Source: Actinernus sp. WN-2022 | Taxonomy: Eukaryota > Cnidaria > Anthozoa > Actiniaria > Actinernidae | Length of the DNA: 64,000 nt | Assembly: GCA_030867875.1 (NCBI GenBank) | Contig: JAOWCC010001589.1 | Location: 141,271,745 to 141,335,744, forward strand | Reading direction: 5' to 3' | In this document: positions 9,899 through 22,600 of the stretch, in pieces | Layout: each line of letters starts with the position of its first letter | Position numbering within the stretch: position 1 is the first letter of the stretch | Translations under genes and position numbers: made by a program | Notes under the pieces: model-generated | What the model was told of the DNA's origin: nothing | Databases searched by the model: none | The model's input: the letters and a program-made list of their open reading frames with translations, nothing else

Positions 9899-11877
9899 AT
9901 CTGTCAGCTGAAGCCGAAACCGCAAAAAAAACAGCAAAACTTTCAACCTTTCTGCACCCCCAAAAATAATTAGGTCCATTTCATAAATCTTTTAGAACAC
10001 TCTCCAATTTATACATTTCAACACCCCTCTCCAGTTTCGTCAATTCCTATTTATTTGACGATAGATGAAGACAGCAGTGGCACAATGTTCACACTATAAC
10101 AGAACGTCAGCAGGTTTACAATTAAATTTTGAACAAGTTTTGGTTTACTGAAAAATGTTCATTTGCTCGGTGAAAATAAACCGTTCTGCGAGCAGAACAA
10201 CATTGAATGGTAACTCTTCACTTAAACAGAAAATTCGGATTATTTTTCTAAAAGGAGTATTTCTCTATTGACTCTTCTCACAATCATGACGCAGGCCATG
10301 CTGAGCTCCAGAAGGATAAATAAAAACCTGTTTTTGCTAGTCTAAACTCGTTCTGAAACATCCCAGTTCGAGGCAGACCTTGCAAAACCTATTGTGTGTA
10401 CTAGCTAACAAGACAACCATGCGAGAAGAGTCTATTCCTCATCAAGAAAGCTTTTAGCAACAATCAGATGTCCACAAGTTGGAAAATAAAACTAAAGATT
10501 ACCCTTAATATAAACTGGTTAAACTTAATCGGGTTTTGAACTTGTTCCATATTATCCTTGAAAAACGTTGCCAGTCATATCAAACAACGAGTGTCGATTT
10601 AGAGGTCTGGGACCTAGAAACCGCCATTTTAAATGTCGTGGCAGCTCTTCCAAATATGGAATTTTCCTAATATGGAAGTTGGCGTGGGAAGTTCAAAACG
10701 ACACTTTTGCTTGCTATTTTATTGGGTTTATTTTATTTTAACAAGTAACTTGCCAAACCCGCAGTTAGATAAAAAAACTATTCGAGGAAAAGAAAAGAAA
10801 CTAGTATAAATATTCAGTAAATGCTATTTAAGCAGATGCTCTCTGCTTCGTAAGAGAAGATATCAGTAAGTAGTTACATGAATTTAGTATAGGACTAGTG
10901 TTGTAGAGTAAAAGTAGTAACAGGAATTTCACATATCATAACATATAAAGGAAAGAAATATATCATAATCTATTTTGTTGAAGTTACTTTAATATTTCTG
11001 TATTCTTTGATCCAGCCAATTTAAATTGTAAACATTGACTCGATAACACTTTCCAATATATTTCATCAGAATTTGAGCTGAGAATGCCTGATAATAGTGC
11101 CCATTTTCATATTTTCTCATTGTATGTGTCTGTCATTCTCCCATATCATTCGGATCGCAACCTGTAGTGATTACTGCAAACTTGTTTCTCAATAGACCGA
11201 TTCAACTTTCCTCTTTGTGGTCCCATTTTAGAATTGCAGACATTTATGTATTTCTCTTGGAAAAAAATATAATAAACATTACTCAAAGGTAAAGTCAGGT
11301 GATCTTAAATGGGATAACAAACAGACAAGATGAATGGGGCTATAGCCAAGCGCACAAACGTTTACTTATGACTCCAGAAACATATTAAAAACATATTCAG
11401 ATAGTTTCTTGCATCGCCCAAAACGTGCCAACTTGGATTAAATCGAGTGAAACCATGGCCTTACCTCGGATTGGTATACTAACATCATTGTAAAAAAGCA
11501 TCGAGTCTTCGGTTTAATGCGTTCTGAAGAACTTACTATTATTTATATTCGCGTTCACAAGATGCCGTATGAACGCTGATTGCCTTGTCATTGACAGCTT
11601 ATCAAAATGAGAACACTGAATCCCTGTTGTGTTACCATAGCTACCGTACCGCGATCTAGTAGCTAGCATCTGATTGGATAAAGTGTAATATGTTTGGACA
11701 CCCTGCCTCTTTTCACATGGCGACAAGGAGTATAAAACCCTTTTTTAAAACTCATTCTGAAACTGCTCAGTTCGAGGCAGACCTTGCAAAACAGTGTTTT
11801 TAGCCAACACTCCCGCCTGAGAAGGGTCAATTAGCGGGGCGGCCTTCACCTCCTCGGAACCTGGAATAGTACTGGCT

Positions 11878-11990
11878 ACCCAAACAATGCCTAACCCTGA
11901 AACAATACAAACCCTAACCCTAAAACAATGGAATTCTTTGTCAGTGCAGTCCAAATAGGGTCCAATAAAATGCAAGGTTTGAGAGGTGAA
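11878..11990 (+). repeat. Dispersed repeat copy with internal CCCTAACCCTAA
   Basis: This matches 61110-61220 and a shorter copy at 61380-61442 almost base for base (AACAATACAAACCCTAACCC, GAATTCTTTGTCAGTGCA). Three copies in one window imply a family of unknown type. The telomere-like motif is only two units long and is part of the repeat. Confidence 0.75.
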
Positions 11991-12429
11991 GGCCTCCTGC
12001 AATTAACACGTAGACTGCAGTTGATTATGCCCGTACGGGACCCACTCTATTATCTTGGTTTTATCTTATGTTCTTGGAGTTTTTAACTCTTGCAGTATTT
12101 TACAACCGATGTGAGTGTTAAATGCATAGGCGGTGTCTCAAGTATTTTAGACAATCATTATAGACATACCCATTCAACATAATCATTCCGCGCAAATTTC
12201 CGCCACTTCCGATCTCTAACGCATGTTGGCGAAGTCAGTCGAGTACTCGGAATATGAAAAAGCACCTAAATTATTCGATTCGGTACCTCAAACCATGATA
12301 AACCAGTTAGTTAGACTGGTTACAAAGCATGTTGAATGATTGCCCTATGCACGTAATACTGAAATCGGCTGTAATCCCAACAAGCAATTCCAATGGACCT
12401 TTTCCAATCACGTGGGTGTACTGGACGGC

Positions 12430-12620
12430 AAAAAAACTGACTTCATTGATTTAAAGGCACTCGATAGTGTTATTCACAAACATGTTTTGTAAATATTTTT
12501 CATCTCCAATCGTTTGCCGATCTTTCTAAGTTTGTTTGCCATCCAGTAAAGCCTTTCCCATAGGATCACGAGACCGTTTCCTACAAAAGACCTATAAAAC
12601 AAGAAACTATTTTCCACAAA
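12430..12620 (+). repeat. Dispersed repeat copy
   Basis: The same family occurs inverted at about 48660-48830 and direct at about 53120-53320. The shared core is GATCTTTCTAA, GCCATCCAG and GCCTTTCCCAT. No ends could be fixed. Confidence 0.6.
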
Positions 12621-13522
12621 TATATTCCCAGTCAGGCCACACGATTTGGCTTAGGTGGAGAATGTCCATCAGTACCTCACATTCGACGACTACCACACTG
12701 TAAAGAACATCACCAAACGGCTGTAGGAAAGCATGACCTTCTTCGCATTAATTAGTCTAAAGTCATGATTAAACGACGGGGTAATGTTTGTCAGAATGAT
12801 CACGTCTCCCAAGTAGAATTACAAACCACAACTTCTCGCCAAACTTGTAACTTCACAACACATGGTATTTAGGATTGTAGATAACTCGAATAAAACGGAT
12901 GTTAAAGCCAGCAAAGGTCTATGTAACATGAATACACGTCCTGGCCGTATGAATTGCAGCAGAACTCAAAAAAGATTCCCTGCAATGGCCGCGAAGGTGT
13001 CCCATCTCAGAGTAAATGGACACTCCGGGACATTGATTTTTTTTATACAGTTCAAGGTTCTCAACGAAGCACCATACAAAAAGCGTTCGATTTTCCATTC
13101 GTCGATTTTCCATTCGTCGATATTCCAAAGAGTACGGCTTTCTCCAGGCGGTTTCCCATCGCTCGTTTCAAAATGCTAATTCCACAACTGGAGTAATGAA
13201 TCTCACTGCCCTGTGTGCTTTCTCGATACCTTCCCTAGTGCTTGGTAGCTAGTTCTTCTATGCGTTGTTGCTTTCCTTACAGACGTGAAAAGTTGATCTT
13301 ATTTTCGGCTTAGAAAATGAAACAAAAACTTCAAAAAATAACGCAACCTCTTTTAAAATGAGCTTTGCGCTCCCCACCCCCTCCCCCCAAAAACACGTTC
13401 TTCACAACCTGTCCCTTGGTTCACGTCATAAAATTCAAATCCTGCATAAACAAAGAACTGCAGTGAAGAATCCCGAAATTACCAAGTGGGACGGTACTTT
13501 TCTTGTTCTTCAAGCCATGTTC

Positions 13523-13528
13523 TTTATT
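13523..13528 (-). promoter_or_regulatory. SPPL3: Candidate polyadenylation signal of SPPL3
   Basis: AATAAA on the minus strand about 60 bp after the SPPL3 stop codon. Position and motif fit. The cleavage site is not visible. Confidence 0.4.
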
Positions 13529-13586
13529 ATAAAGGGATTCACGTCCATCACGATCCCCAAATTCACCAAGCATCATGGGATGTGTG

Positions 13587-13664
13587 TCATACTTCTAAAA
13601 ATTTTGCTTTGGGAAGTGGTCCGTTAGCTATGAAAGGGTCTTGCCACATTTTCCGTAGATCACC
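13587..13664 (-). CDS. SPPL3: SPPL3 last coding exon
   Basis: Residues 367-391: [18 protein letters not shown] then KAKFLEV and TGA. GDLR-MW and the terminal FLEV are conserved in SPPL3 C-tails. Acceptor CTTTAG|. Confidence 0.93.
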   Translation of the reverse strand, partial: GDLRKMWQDPFIANGPLPKAKFLEV

Positions 13665-16600
13665 CTAAAGAGAACAATGAATCGTCTGTTAAAATACTAA
13701 AGTGTTCTCAGTAGTCACACCGCGGTAAAACGGTATATGCTCCGCTGGCCGAAAGAACGAAGGCTCTGCTATCAAATAGAAATTACCGAGGGCTTTAACG
13801 TTTTTAGTAAATAATTTTATACCTTAGTAAACTCTCAGTGAATTACAAATTAAGAAAACGTCAACCTGTTAAGTCTTAGGCTTATCTTTTAAGTAGTTTT
13901 CTTATTTTTCGCGAAGCATTTCACGTAAATACGCAGACGTACTTAAAAGTAGAAACAGGGGTCTGTCTCTGTTTTCTATTAGTTTCGGCGGGAAACTGGG
14001 TGGACGCGCGCGCTGGACTCATCTAAGGAGCATGCGCGTGACTTTTTTCCGCGGTGTGAGTATTTATTTACCCTCGTTACCAGGCTTTTCGTTTACACGC
14101 GGCTGGATATTGTGACGTCACTGCTTTGGTTTAAAACGGACGCCATTTTGAAAAAACAAAAACGCTTTGCATGATGGAACAACTAAGTAGAAGCATGCGA
14201 ACGAGGCTACTATTTATTATCTATCAAATAATGATTCTGCTAAGAACTGTAGCAAAAGACAATAGGCTGCGGCAATGAGCATATCCCCACGTACGATTTT
14301 GCTTGAATATGCCTGAAGTGCTGTACGAGATGTCTACAGTCCAAACTACACCCAGAAAATAAAGTATTTTTTTATTCTATGGGTTCTTTATACTGTGAAA
14401 ACTCAAAGCCACCATCTAGCCAATCAGAAAGGGAGAAAACAAAAGATCTTTTAATCTCAAATTTGATAACTTTCCCCATACGATGTTCTTCTAAATTAAA
14501 TAGTTAGTTTGATCAAGAATAATTTCAAACTTCAAAAATTATCGAATGAAAATGCATTATTTCGATGGGTTTCTATTGCTTCACTGGTGAGCTCAGTTGG
14601 TAGAGCACGGTCTAGAGTGCGGCAGGTCGGCCACGTCCTTGGGCAGCGACGTATATAAGCCGTTGGCCTTGTTTCCTTCTACTTCTAATCAATCAGTATT
14701 TGAAGGGGACGTGAAAGAACCTGCTGTGCCACTCGAAAAAAAGCAGGGGATTGTCACCCGGTACAGCAGCCTGGCCATTGTACTAACCACACGCTCAAAA
14801 ACTGTAAACTGTGTGGCATCTATCACCACATTATAAGAAGTCTGTAACTTCACTGACAGGATGTCAGTAATAGCTGTTATTACGGCCGAGCCAAATGGTC
14901 AGCGGTTTCACCCATCAGCCCTCATGAAAACGAGGCTTTCGGGTCAACCATTTCAAAATGGTACATAGATGGAGTCACGTTGAACGGAGATCACCAAGAA
15001 GATGATGCCCCAAACGATTATTTTCTAAAGAAAAGCAAGAATAAATGTTAAGCGGTATCTGTCCTTGGCCACTGGAGTGATTTGACGGAATTGTTTTACA
15101 AGCCTTGTCTTCAGAAGCTTCTTGGGTCAGTAAAGTCAACAATTCACACGCCAACTCCTCTTTCGTATTCAGCCTTATGAAATCGGTTAGTCCATCCTTA
15201 GGCCACTTAGCGTCTTACAATCGCTACTAGTGCATCGAATGAAGAGACAGGAATGATAAAGCAGAGTAAAACGAGGATATTTCATGGACAATTTCACTCA
15301 AACAAGCTCAAAGCTGAAACAGCCTCAAACGAGTCGATGACCCGATAAGATCCTAGGTACTTCATATATCGTTAAATTAAATGTCCCAAGCACTAATATC
15401 TTATATTCTTGGTTTGTATACGTTATATTAGTGCTTATTTAACGATATATGAAGTATATCGTTAAATGTAATGTCCCAAGCACAAATCTCTTATATTCTT
15501 GGTTTGTATACGTTATATTAGTGCTTATTTAACGATATATGAAGTATATCGTTAAATGTAATGTCCCAAGCACTAATCTCTTATATTCTTGGTTTGTATA
15601 CGTTATATTAGTGCTTATTTAACGATATATGAAGTACCTACCGATAAGATGGGTGAAACCGCTGATCGTTCCATGGTATTTGGCTCAGCCGTAATAACAG
15701 CTATTTGTAAAGCGCCATGAGACTGTGGTGATATGGCGCTATATAAATATGGCTATTATTATCAACCAATGAAATTACGAGAAAGAAGACTAGAAAATTA
15801 ACACCTTCTACATTCCTTTGTCGTTCATGCTATCGTTCTTAGCCGGAGAATTACTTAAAATTATCTCCCGTGTAATTGGTGGAATCGCATCACGTGACCC
15901 GATAAGGGGGTGATCGGACGATAACCTCTCGCGAATGAGTTTATGGGCGGATGGAAGAAGGTATTTAAAAGGATGATTATGACAAGAGCAACATTGTCGC
16001 TTTGGTAAAACGAACTGATGTTTGTCCGTCGACATTATCTGTTCCTTGATACTCAAAACTCAACTGAGTACAGTTTCGCCTCTCGGAGCAAATAATATCC
16101 TCGGGTAAATATTGGCGCATATTTCCTCGCCACGAGTAGGTAACAGCATATTGCATCAGCGCGGTTTTTTATGACAGTTTTGGCCAGCTTAAGCTAGTCC
16201 TCAAGATCGATTAGTAATATTTTCTGGACGGTCCTATGCTCTCACCTTGAGATACGCCATTAGAATAATCGGCAAAAGAGTAAAAGGAACGAGATATAGT
16301 AGAGCAGGTTGCGCTGCTTTGTACACCTCGGAAGCTACTGTTGCTGTAACAAGTCCTGAGGAAAAAGCATAATTGCACTGTGACAAACTATTTGTTTAGT
16401 TTTGATATGCAAATAGACCACATGTAAAACCCACTGCAGTGTCCTGGGGTGAGCTCGGTCGGTTTAGCCCACTGCAGGGGGAATTAACAACTATCCTTAA
16501 AGTGCATATAAGCCCTGACCAGTTATGCTTTTGTTTCAAAGCTTAGACCTTAAAAGGTAGAGAAAAAAATTCGAAAGTTTTAAATAAAAATGTTTTCATT

Positions 16601-19600
16601 ATTTTTTTAGCGACTAAACTTCCAAATGTAGAATAATTTCCACGCACCTTCGGGGACTGGGACGAGAATAAAACGTGACGTCATCAACAGAACTCGTCTC
16701 TTCGCGGGTTTAAAGCGTTGGCTTATTTGCAAATTACTTGAATAGATAACCGAGAAAGATGATAATATCGCGCTAAACGTTTCGGAGAGCTTTATTCAGC
16801 AAGGCCTTTCATGCAATGGCGCATCGAGCGTGTTCTGTTGATGACGTCAAACTAGACCCAGTGCCAATTTTGTAAAGCGCTCTGACGCGCTTGATTTCCA
16901 TCCATAGGCAACCCAAGACACGTTTTGGGGTAACTTTGAACAGCCAATACACCATGACAAATAAATCAAATCAACTTTTTATTTCGGAATCTAGTCTCTA
17001 GTCTCTAGTCTCTTCGTAAGAAATATAATTAGCCAGGGCTTATATGCACTTTAAATGGAAAACACCTTTAAAAAATCGGAGCTTTTGACATAAGTTCCCC
17101 ATTTATTTAGTTTACCATTTGTTTTAAGAAAGGTTTCTAAACTTTAAAATGTTGGGAATAACACGAAAACAGGTACATTTACCATCCTGGACCGACATAC
17201 TTCGCTTTCATGATTGGGTCTACACCGGCCTCGTCTCGCAACAAAAAAAGATGTACATAAGTTGATCCAAATAAATAAAGACCTGCAAATACTTTATTCC
17301 ATAGATTCCAAACAACACCTAAGACAGCGACATTCGCATTCCGAGTTAAATGTGCTCGCGTAAGTACAAACAAGTCACATACCACAATGTACACACGATA
17401 TTTTGTGAATGAGTAGTGGTCGTTACCTACCTACAATATATCCTAGAAGGGAGCAGTGGAAGTACGTTATTCTATATTCAGTCTCTGGCGTAAGAGCTTG
17501 CTGACGCTTATATTTATCATAACGCATAACAAAACATAACAATAGGCCAGGCATTACCTGAAACGAGAGAAAGGGCATTCAAGGTCAAAACTGGAAAACC
17601 ACTAAATCGGGATTTCACAGTTAATCGTGAAAGATTTCTTGCCAGCTTTGGTATCTCCCCCATAGGTACCAAGAATACACCCCTACGAATTACGACTGGT
17701 ATTTCCGTGTCAAACATAATTGACTCCCCAAACCCTGTTCAAAGGCATTTTGAGAATCAAAGCCCCGGAAAATAGGAGTTCAACTGTCTCCCGTGTTTGT
17801 TCACACAAAATTTCAACAACTGTCACCAATTCTCATCTGTTTGAGTTGTTGACAGTTCCATGAACTCTCATTGCCTAACATCAGGGTTGTCGCCAAGATT
17901 TCGGGGTAAGGACAAGCAAAGTCGGAAAACAAAATGGGATTGTTTTGCCGAGACTCCGAGAGTAAGCGTATCTATATTGTAACCCAGTGAGTGACAACCA
18001 ATGGCTAAATTTAACCGGGACTTCACATGAGAGTGAAGGGAGTGGGGGAGGGGAGCAGTCTGATGGGGTAAGGGGAACGTTCCTTGAGGAAAGAGGTCCA
18101 TTGCCCCCCCCCCCCCCCCCACTTGACCCTCTGCCAACAACCCCAAATATTGTTGTTGATCATGCCCCAAAGATAGTCGATGAGAACTGAGGTAAACTGT
18201 TCATCGAATTGACGTGGGGTCCCAATTCCTGCACTTCCAGTTGATTTATTGTTTTCACTTTTACCCTTACTCACGAAAAAACGATTATTTTTAACATAAT
18301 ACCTTAAATTCTCATCATCTAACGTTGTCGACCTTCTCTTATTTGTTAAAAAAAATCGATAGTACAAGCCAAATCAAGCCGCACAAACACAATTCAACTT
18401 ACTATGTCTCCAAGCCCAAGCATTGAAAATCTGCCTCGTTCTTGACTACTGCAACAGTTACAAGAAAAACAAGAAAAACAAAATACTAAGTGTTTTGATT
18501 ACATCGAGTATGAAAGCGGATACGCCCACGCGTATAATTGATCACATTCCAGAACATATAAGAATAGATGGAATAGTCTCTGGACATCACTGGTTCAGGT
18601 ACACGTTGCATTGTAATGTACAAACGCTTGCTGATAAAGAAATACTAAACATGTAGTGTACGTGACTGCTCGAGTAAGCGCGATAGCGCGCGCGTACTAG
18701 AATCACTCTTCCCGTCATTTTCCTTGTCGTCTTGGCCCTGCTCGCTTCACTATTTTTAGTTTGTTGTTGTAATAAGCACATTTACGATAGATTACCGTGG
18801 ATGTCCTCTTACGTACCACGTTTTTTGCCATCTCATTGTCAACATTTGTTGTGGATTCACTCGGCTAGCGCCTCGTTACATCAAGTTTGGACATGCGATG
18901 ACGCAAAACCACGTGGTAAATAAGAGGACTTACCACGGTAATCTATCGTAAATTTGTTAGACATCTAATAAAATCTTAAATTGTGGGGTGGTATAGCACT
19001 GCTTTCTCACCTTGGGAATACAAGCTTTCCTGGCAGAGAAATTTGCGGAGACGAATTCAAGAAGGAGCCCATTTTAAATTTATTGGCAACATAGGCGACC
19101 TGTAAAGCAAGTTCAGTACGGTGTTAGGAAGACAGAACGCTGTATTTTAAATTTCATGTTGATCACCGTAAAAGGATTTTTTAAAACTTCTAATTAACAA
19201 TTAGACTATGAGCTCGAAGTTTCTATCAGCCATAGAAACCGAGAGCGAGTAGTCTAATTGTTTTAGTAGAAACCAACTAGTAGTTCAATCTTAAACTGAC
19301 ACAAGAAGATTATTTGACATTTTGACGACTTGGCAGGCATTGTTTTGCTTTTGAAAACCGGCCTTTTCGCTACTCGCTGTCTATCACATCGCTACTCGCT
19401 GTCTATCACAGAATAGTGAATAGCTTAGCCAATCAGATTGCAGGATTCGTGATAGAACACTAGTTGGTTTATACTAAAAATGGATAGATTATGACATCTT
19501 GAATTAGGTTCGTAAAGGCCCTAGAACATTGCGTCGCTTAATCTTTTTAAACATAGTACATGTATTATAAGACTTATCTTAGAATTCTCAGTTTTCCGAT

Positions 19601-22600
19601 TTTTAGATACAATGTCATTAGTATAGATCTTAATAGTTTTTAATTTTACATCAATTTTCTTAGTAAGTATTTAGAATATTATATCTTTCTTCTACCTTGT
19701 ATAGTTTGTCATGCACCTTTAATCATTCTATGTCAAAAAGCGCAATATAAATTATCAATTATTATATAAGATTAATTATTATTAACTCTAGGGTTACCTT
19801 CACTGTGCCTTTTACATCAAGAAAATTATGGACATCTACAAAGATATTTCATATAGTAATACAGTGATATAGTCTCACCAATGTTTGAAACTTATCTTCA
19901 TTGTTATTAATATTCATTATTGAAACTAATGTTTGTTTTTTCTTTTACTGATATCTCAGACGAGATAAAGTCAATAAAGTTGTTGTTGTATTATAATCCC
20001 TCGAGATCTTTCACATATCGATGAAAATGCTGCTGGTCCAACCTCCCTTCAAGTCAACAGACTGTTATTCAAAATACTGCCGCTGTGTGCTGTGACTAGA
20101 GAATGTCCAATTAGTCTCAACTTCGACAACACATAGTTGTGACTGTCCCCTTTGTTGCCACTAGCAATGGCCTCGTTTAATTCATACTAACTTTATTCGG
20201 AGTTCTCGTGTGTTAAAATCGTTGGGGTAATCTACTTTTGCGCTTTAAAACAATGGTTAAAATAGAAACATAAATTTAGCTGCCGTTAAACTTGGAATCA
20301 ACTGACACAGCTTGCCTTTGGTGCCCCATTTCAGATAACGTGTCACCTCTCCAGAGGATTCAGTGACAGAACGATAACGTGTCTCCTCTCCAGAGGATTC
20401 AGTGACAGAACGATAACGTGTCTCCTCTCCAGAGGATTCAGTGACAGAACGATAACGTGTCTCCTCTCCAGAGGATTCAGTGACAGAACGATAACGTGTC
20501 TCCTCTCCAGAGGATTCAGTGACAGAACGATAACGTGTCTCCTCTCCAGAGGATTCAGTGACAGAACGATAACGTGTCTCCTCTCCAGAGGATTCAGTGA
20601 CAGAACGATAACGTGTCTCCTCTCCAGAGGATTCAGTGACAGAACGATAACGTGTCTCCTCTCCAGAGGATTCAGTGACAGAACGATAACGTGTCACCTC
20701 TCCAGAGGATTCAGTGACAGAACAATTACCCAAGGGCGATCTGAATTGGGACAACGAAGAGGCAAGGTGAATCGGTCTAGTAGAACCAATTAGACATGGA
20801 TTATCACGAACATCTTTAGTCTAAAGACGATGATAAGGAAATGCGTGACAGCTGTGGGTTTTCAATAGGAAACAGCGAGGGGTCTCTATCAACCCCAAAA
20901 TGATCAACTTTCTCATTACAAAAGACAAAACTTACTACCCAAATTAACAGCGTACACTTTCTAGGCATACTGGAGACAATTTTGATGAAGGATGGCCAAG
21001 ATTTGAGATTAGCTATTAAGAGCAATTTATGGCAACTTGAAATCGGGTTACTGTAACCGAAATCCAGTTTCTAAAATAAGATTTTGTAATCTACTTTAAT
21101 GTCTACCATTTCAGGCTGTTATTTTTGAAGTTTTGTTTTAAAGAAACTTGAAGGTTAAATTCGGTTGACAGTGATTCAGATCCAGATTCATTTATGCTTC
21201 GTGGAGCTTTTTATCTGTGGCTCACAATTATTAAATTTGGAAAATAATATTGAACTCCTTAATGAAAGTATGAATTTTATTGTGTCCACCAAACGGTTTC
21301 TTTTCTCTAGTGACGTTCTGACTTGATTTGACGTTTGTTAATGCTCCGTATCTTAATGAAATGTTTGCCAACTTCTTCCTCATCTTACACAGCTTTTTCA
21401 ATTTACAATTATCGTATATAATACTATTTGACGCGTTTTTTGTTTTTTTATTGTATTGAATTTTTTCGTTTTGCTTGTATTCTCTGTCTTGTTCCGTCTC
21501 TTCGTTTGTTTGTTTTGTATATTCTTTTGTCGGCTTTATCTTCATATTGTTATGCTAGTGCCGTCCGAAAATCATGCAAAATTACCGTACAGGAGAAGCA
21601 CTCGATTAGTTTTTTTTCAAAAACTATTTTGCTAATCCTGTCTGTAAATATATACGTAATAAAAAAAAAAAAAAGATTCATTTATTTATCCATTGCACAA
21701 GATTATAAAGCACAGAATAATAAGAAAGGGGGGGGAAATGGAAAGGAGCAATAAGCTTAAAACCCAGAGGGTTACAAAGCGTGCTTTGCACCTTTGACGG
21801 TAAACTCAATACTCCACAAATGTTTCACTAAACTTCGTCTGCATGGTGATCAGTTTCTCCTAATAAAAACAATGTATGTCTTTCGCAGACAGTAATTATT
21901 ATGGTACGAAAGTAATATGTATTTTGGCAAGTACTCATTAAGGGACGTTGTTTGGGAACGCATTGCGGGTGTCTCGACAAAATAATACACCGAAAATCTA
22001 CTGCTCTTTTACATTTAGCAATTACACAAAAAAGACGCACAAGAAGTATAGACACTACTTTCTAGATTTCGAAAGAGAGATATAAGGGAGCAGGTCAAAA
22101 CACTTTTTCCACCGGACATGCATTGTACTACCCCACCCCCACATTTTTGACCACCTATATCTATTCTGGGTGCATCCAGTGACGATTTTATTACAGAAAA
22201 TAAAATGATTGCATACGACAAAACAGGCAGTGCATTTGCTTCTAGATTTCACTTTTCGTTTGGGAGATATTCAAGCACACAACAAATTGAATATGGCATG
22301 TGGTTTGACCTACTTTCTAAGCAGGATTTCGCAGTAGTTTTATCCTGAAGTAGCCAAAATAAGTTTACCCTAAGGAAAGTTCTTCGAAACACGCCCTAAT
22401 GCCAGACGACGACATTACACGGTTCGGAAATTAAAGTCTTCCATTGTAGAGTTAGTCACTGACGTTTCCATTCAAACGTTCAGACTATACTAGACAAGTG
22501 TTTACAATTACTTGTGAATATTACTATTACCTGTCACAATTTGTCTAGTCTCCATGGTTCAAGGTACCATGGACTGGGAATGTTTTTATTACCGAATGCG

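Larger units (their letters stand above)
9908..13522. other. Intergenic and downstream region of SPPL3, dispersed repeats only
   Basis: No coding sequence was recognised. Repeat pieces shared with other places in the window are: 10740-10800 with 37337-37390 (CTTGCCAAACCCGCAGTT); 10345-10385 with 11750-11790 (GTTCGAGGCAGACCTTGCAA); 11878-11990 with 61110-61220; and 12430-12620 with 48660-48830 and 53120-53320. A short ATTTTCCATTCGTCG repeat sits at about 13090-13122. Confidence 0.5.
14590..15772 (+). mobile_element. tRNA-headed SINE, interrupted by nested elements
   Basis: The head GTGAGCTCAGTTGGTAGAGC at about 14586-14605 is a pol III A box of tRNA type. The body matches the SINE at 28406-28636 (TATAAGCCGTTGGCCTTG, CAGGGGATTGTCACCCGG). 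The likely 3' end is the LINE-type tail GGCGCTATATAAATA plus TTAT at 15735-15772. In between lies an element of about 0.85 kb. It lies in SPPL3 intron 11. Confidence 0.75.

Noticed and set aside
11900..11925. Telomeric CCCTAA repeat
   Set aside because: Only two units, and part of a dispersed repeat found again at 61150 and 61390.
14586..14650. Functional tRNA gene
   Set aside because: B box decayed (GCAGGTCGGCCACG) and the body is the same SINE as at 28406.
18070..18125. Gly/Pro-rich protein around the C-run
   Set aside because: Homopolymer-driven frames on both strands, in an intron next to SPPL3 exon 9.
22152..22260. SPPL3 exon in the gap between exons 7 and 8
   Set aside because: Exons 7 and 8 already join in phase with no residues missing against the family; no SPPL-like reading found here.
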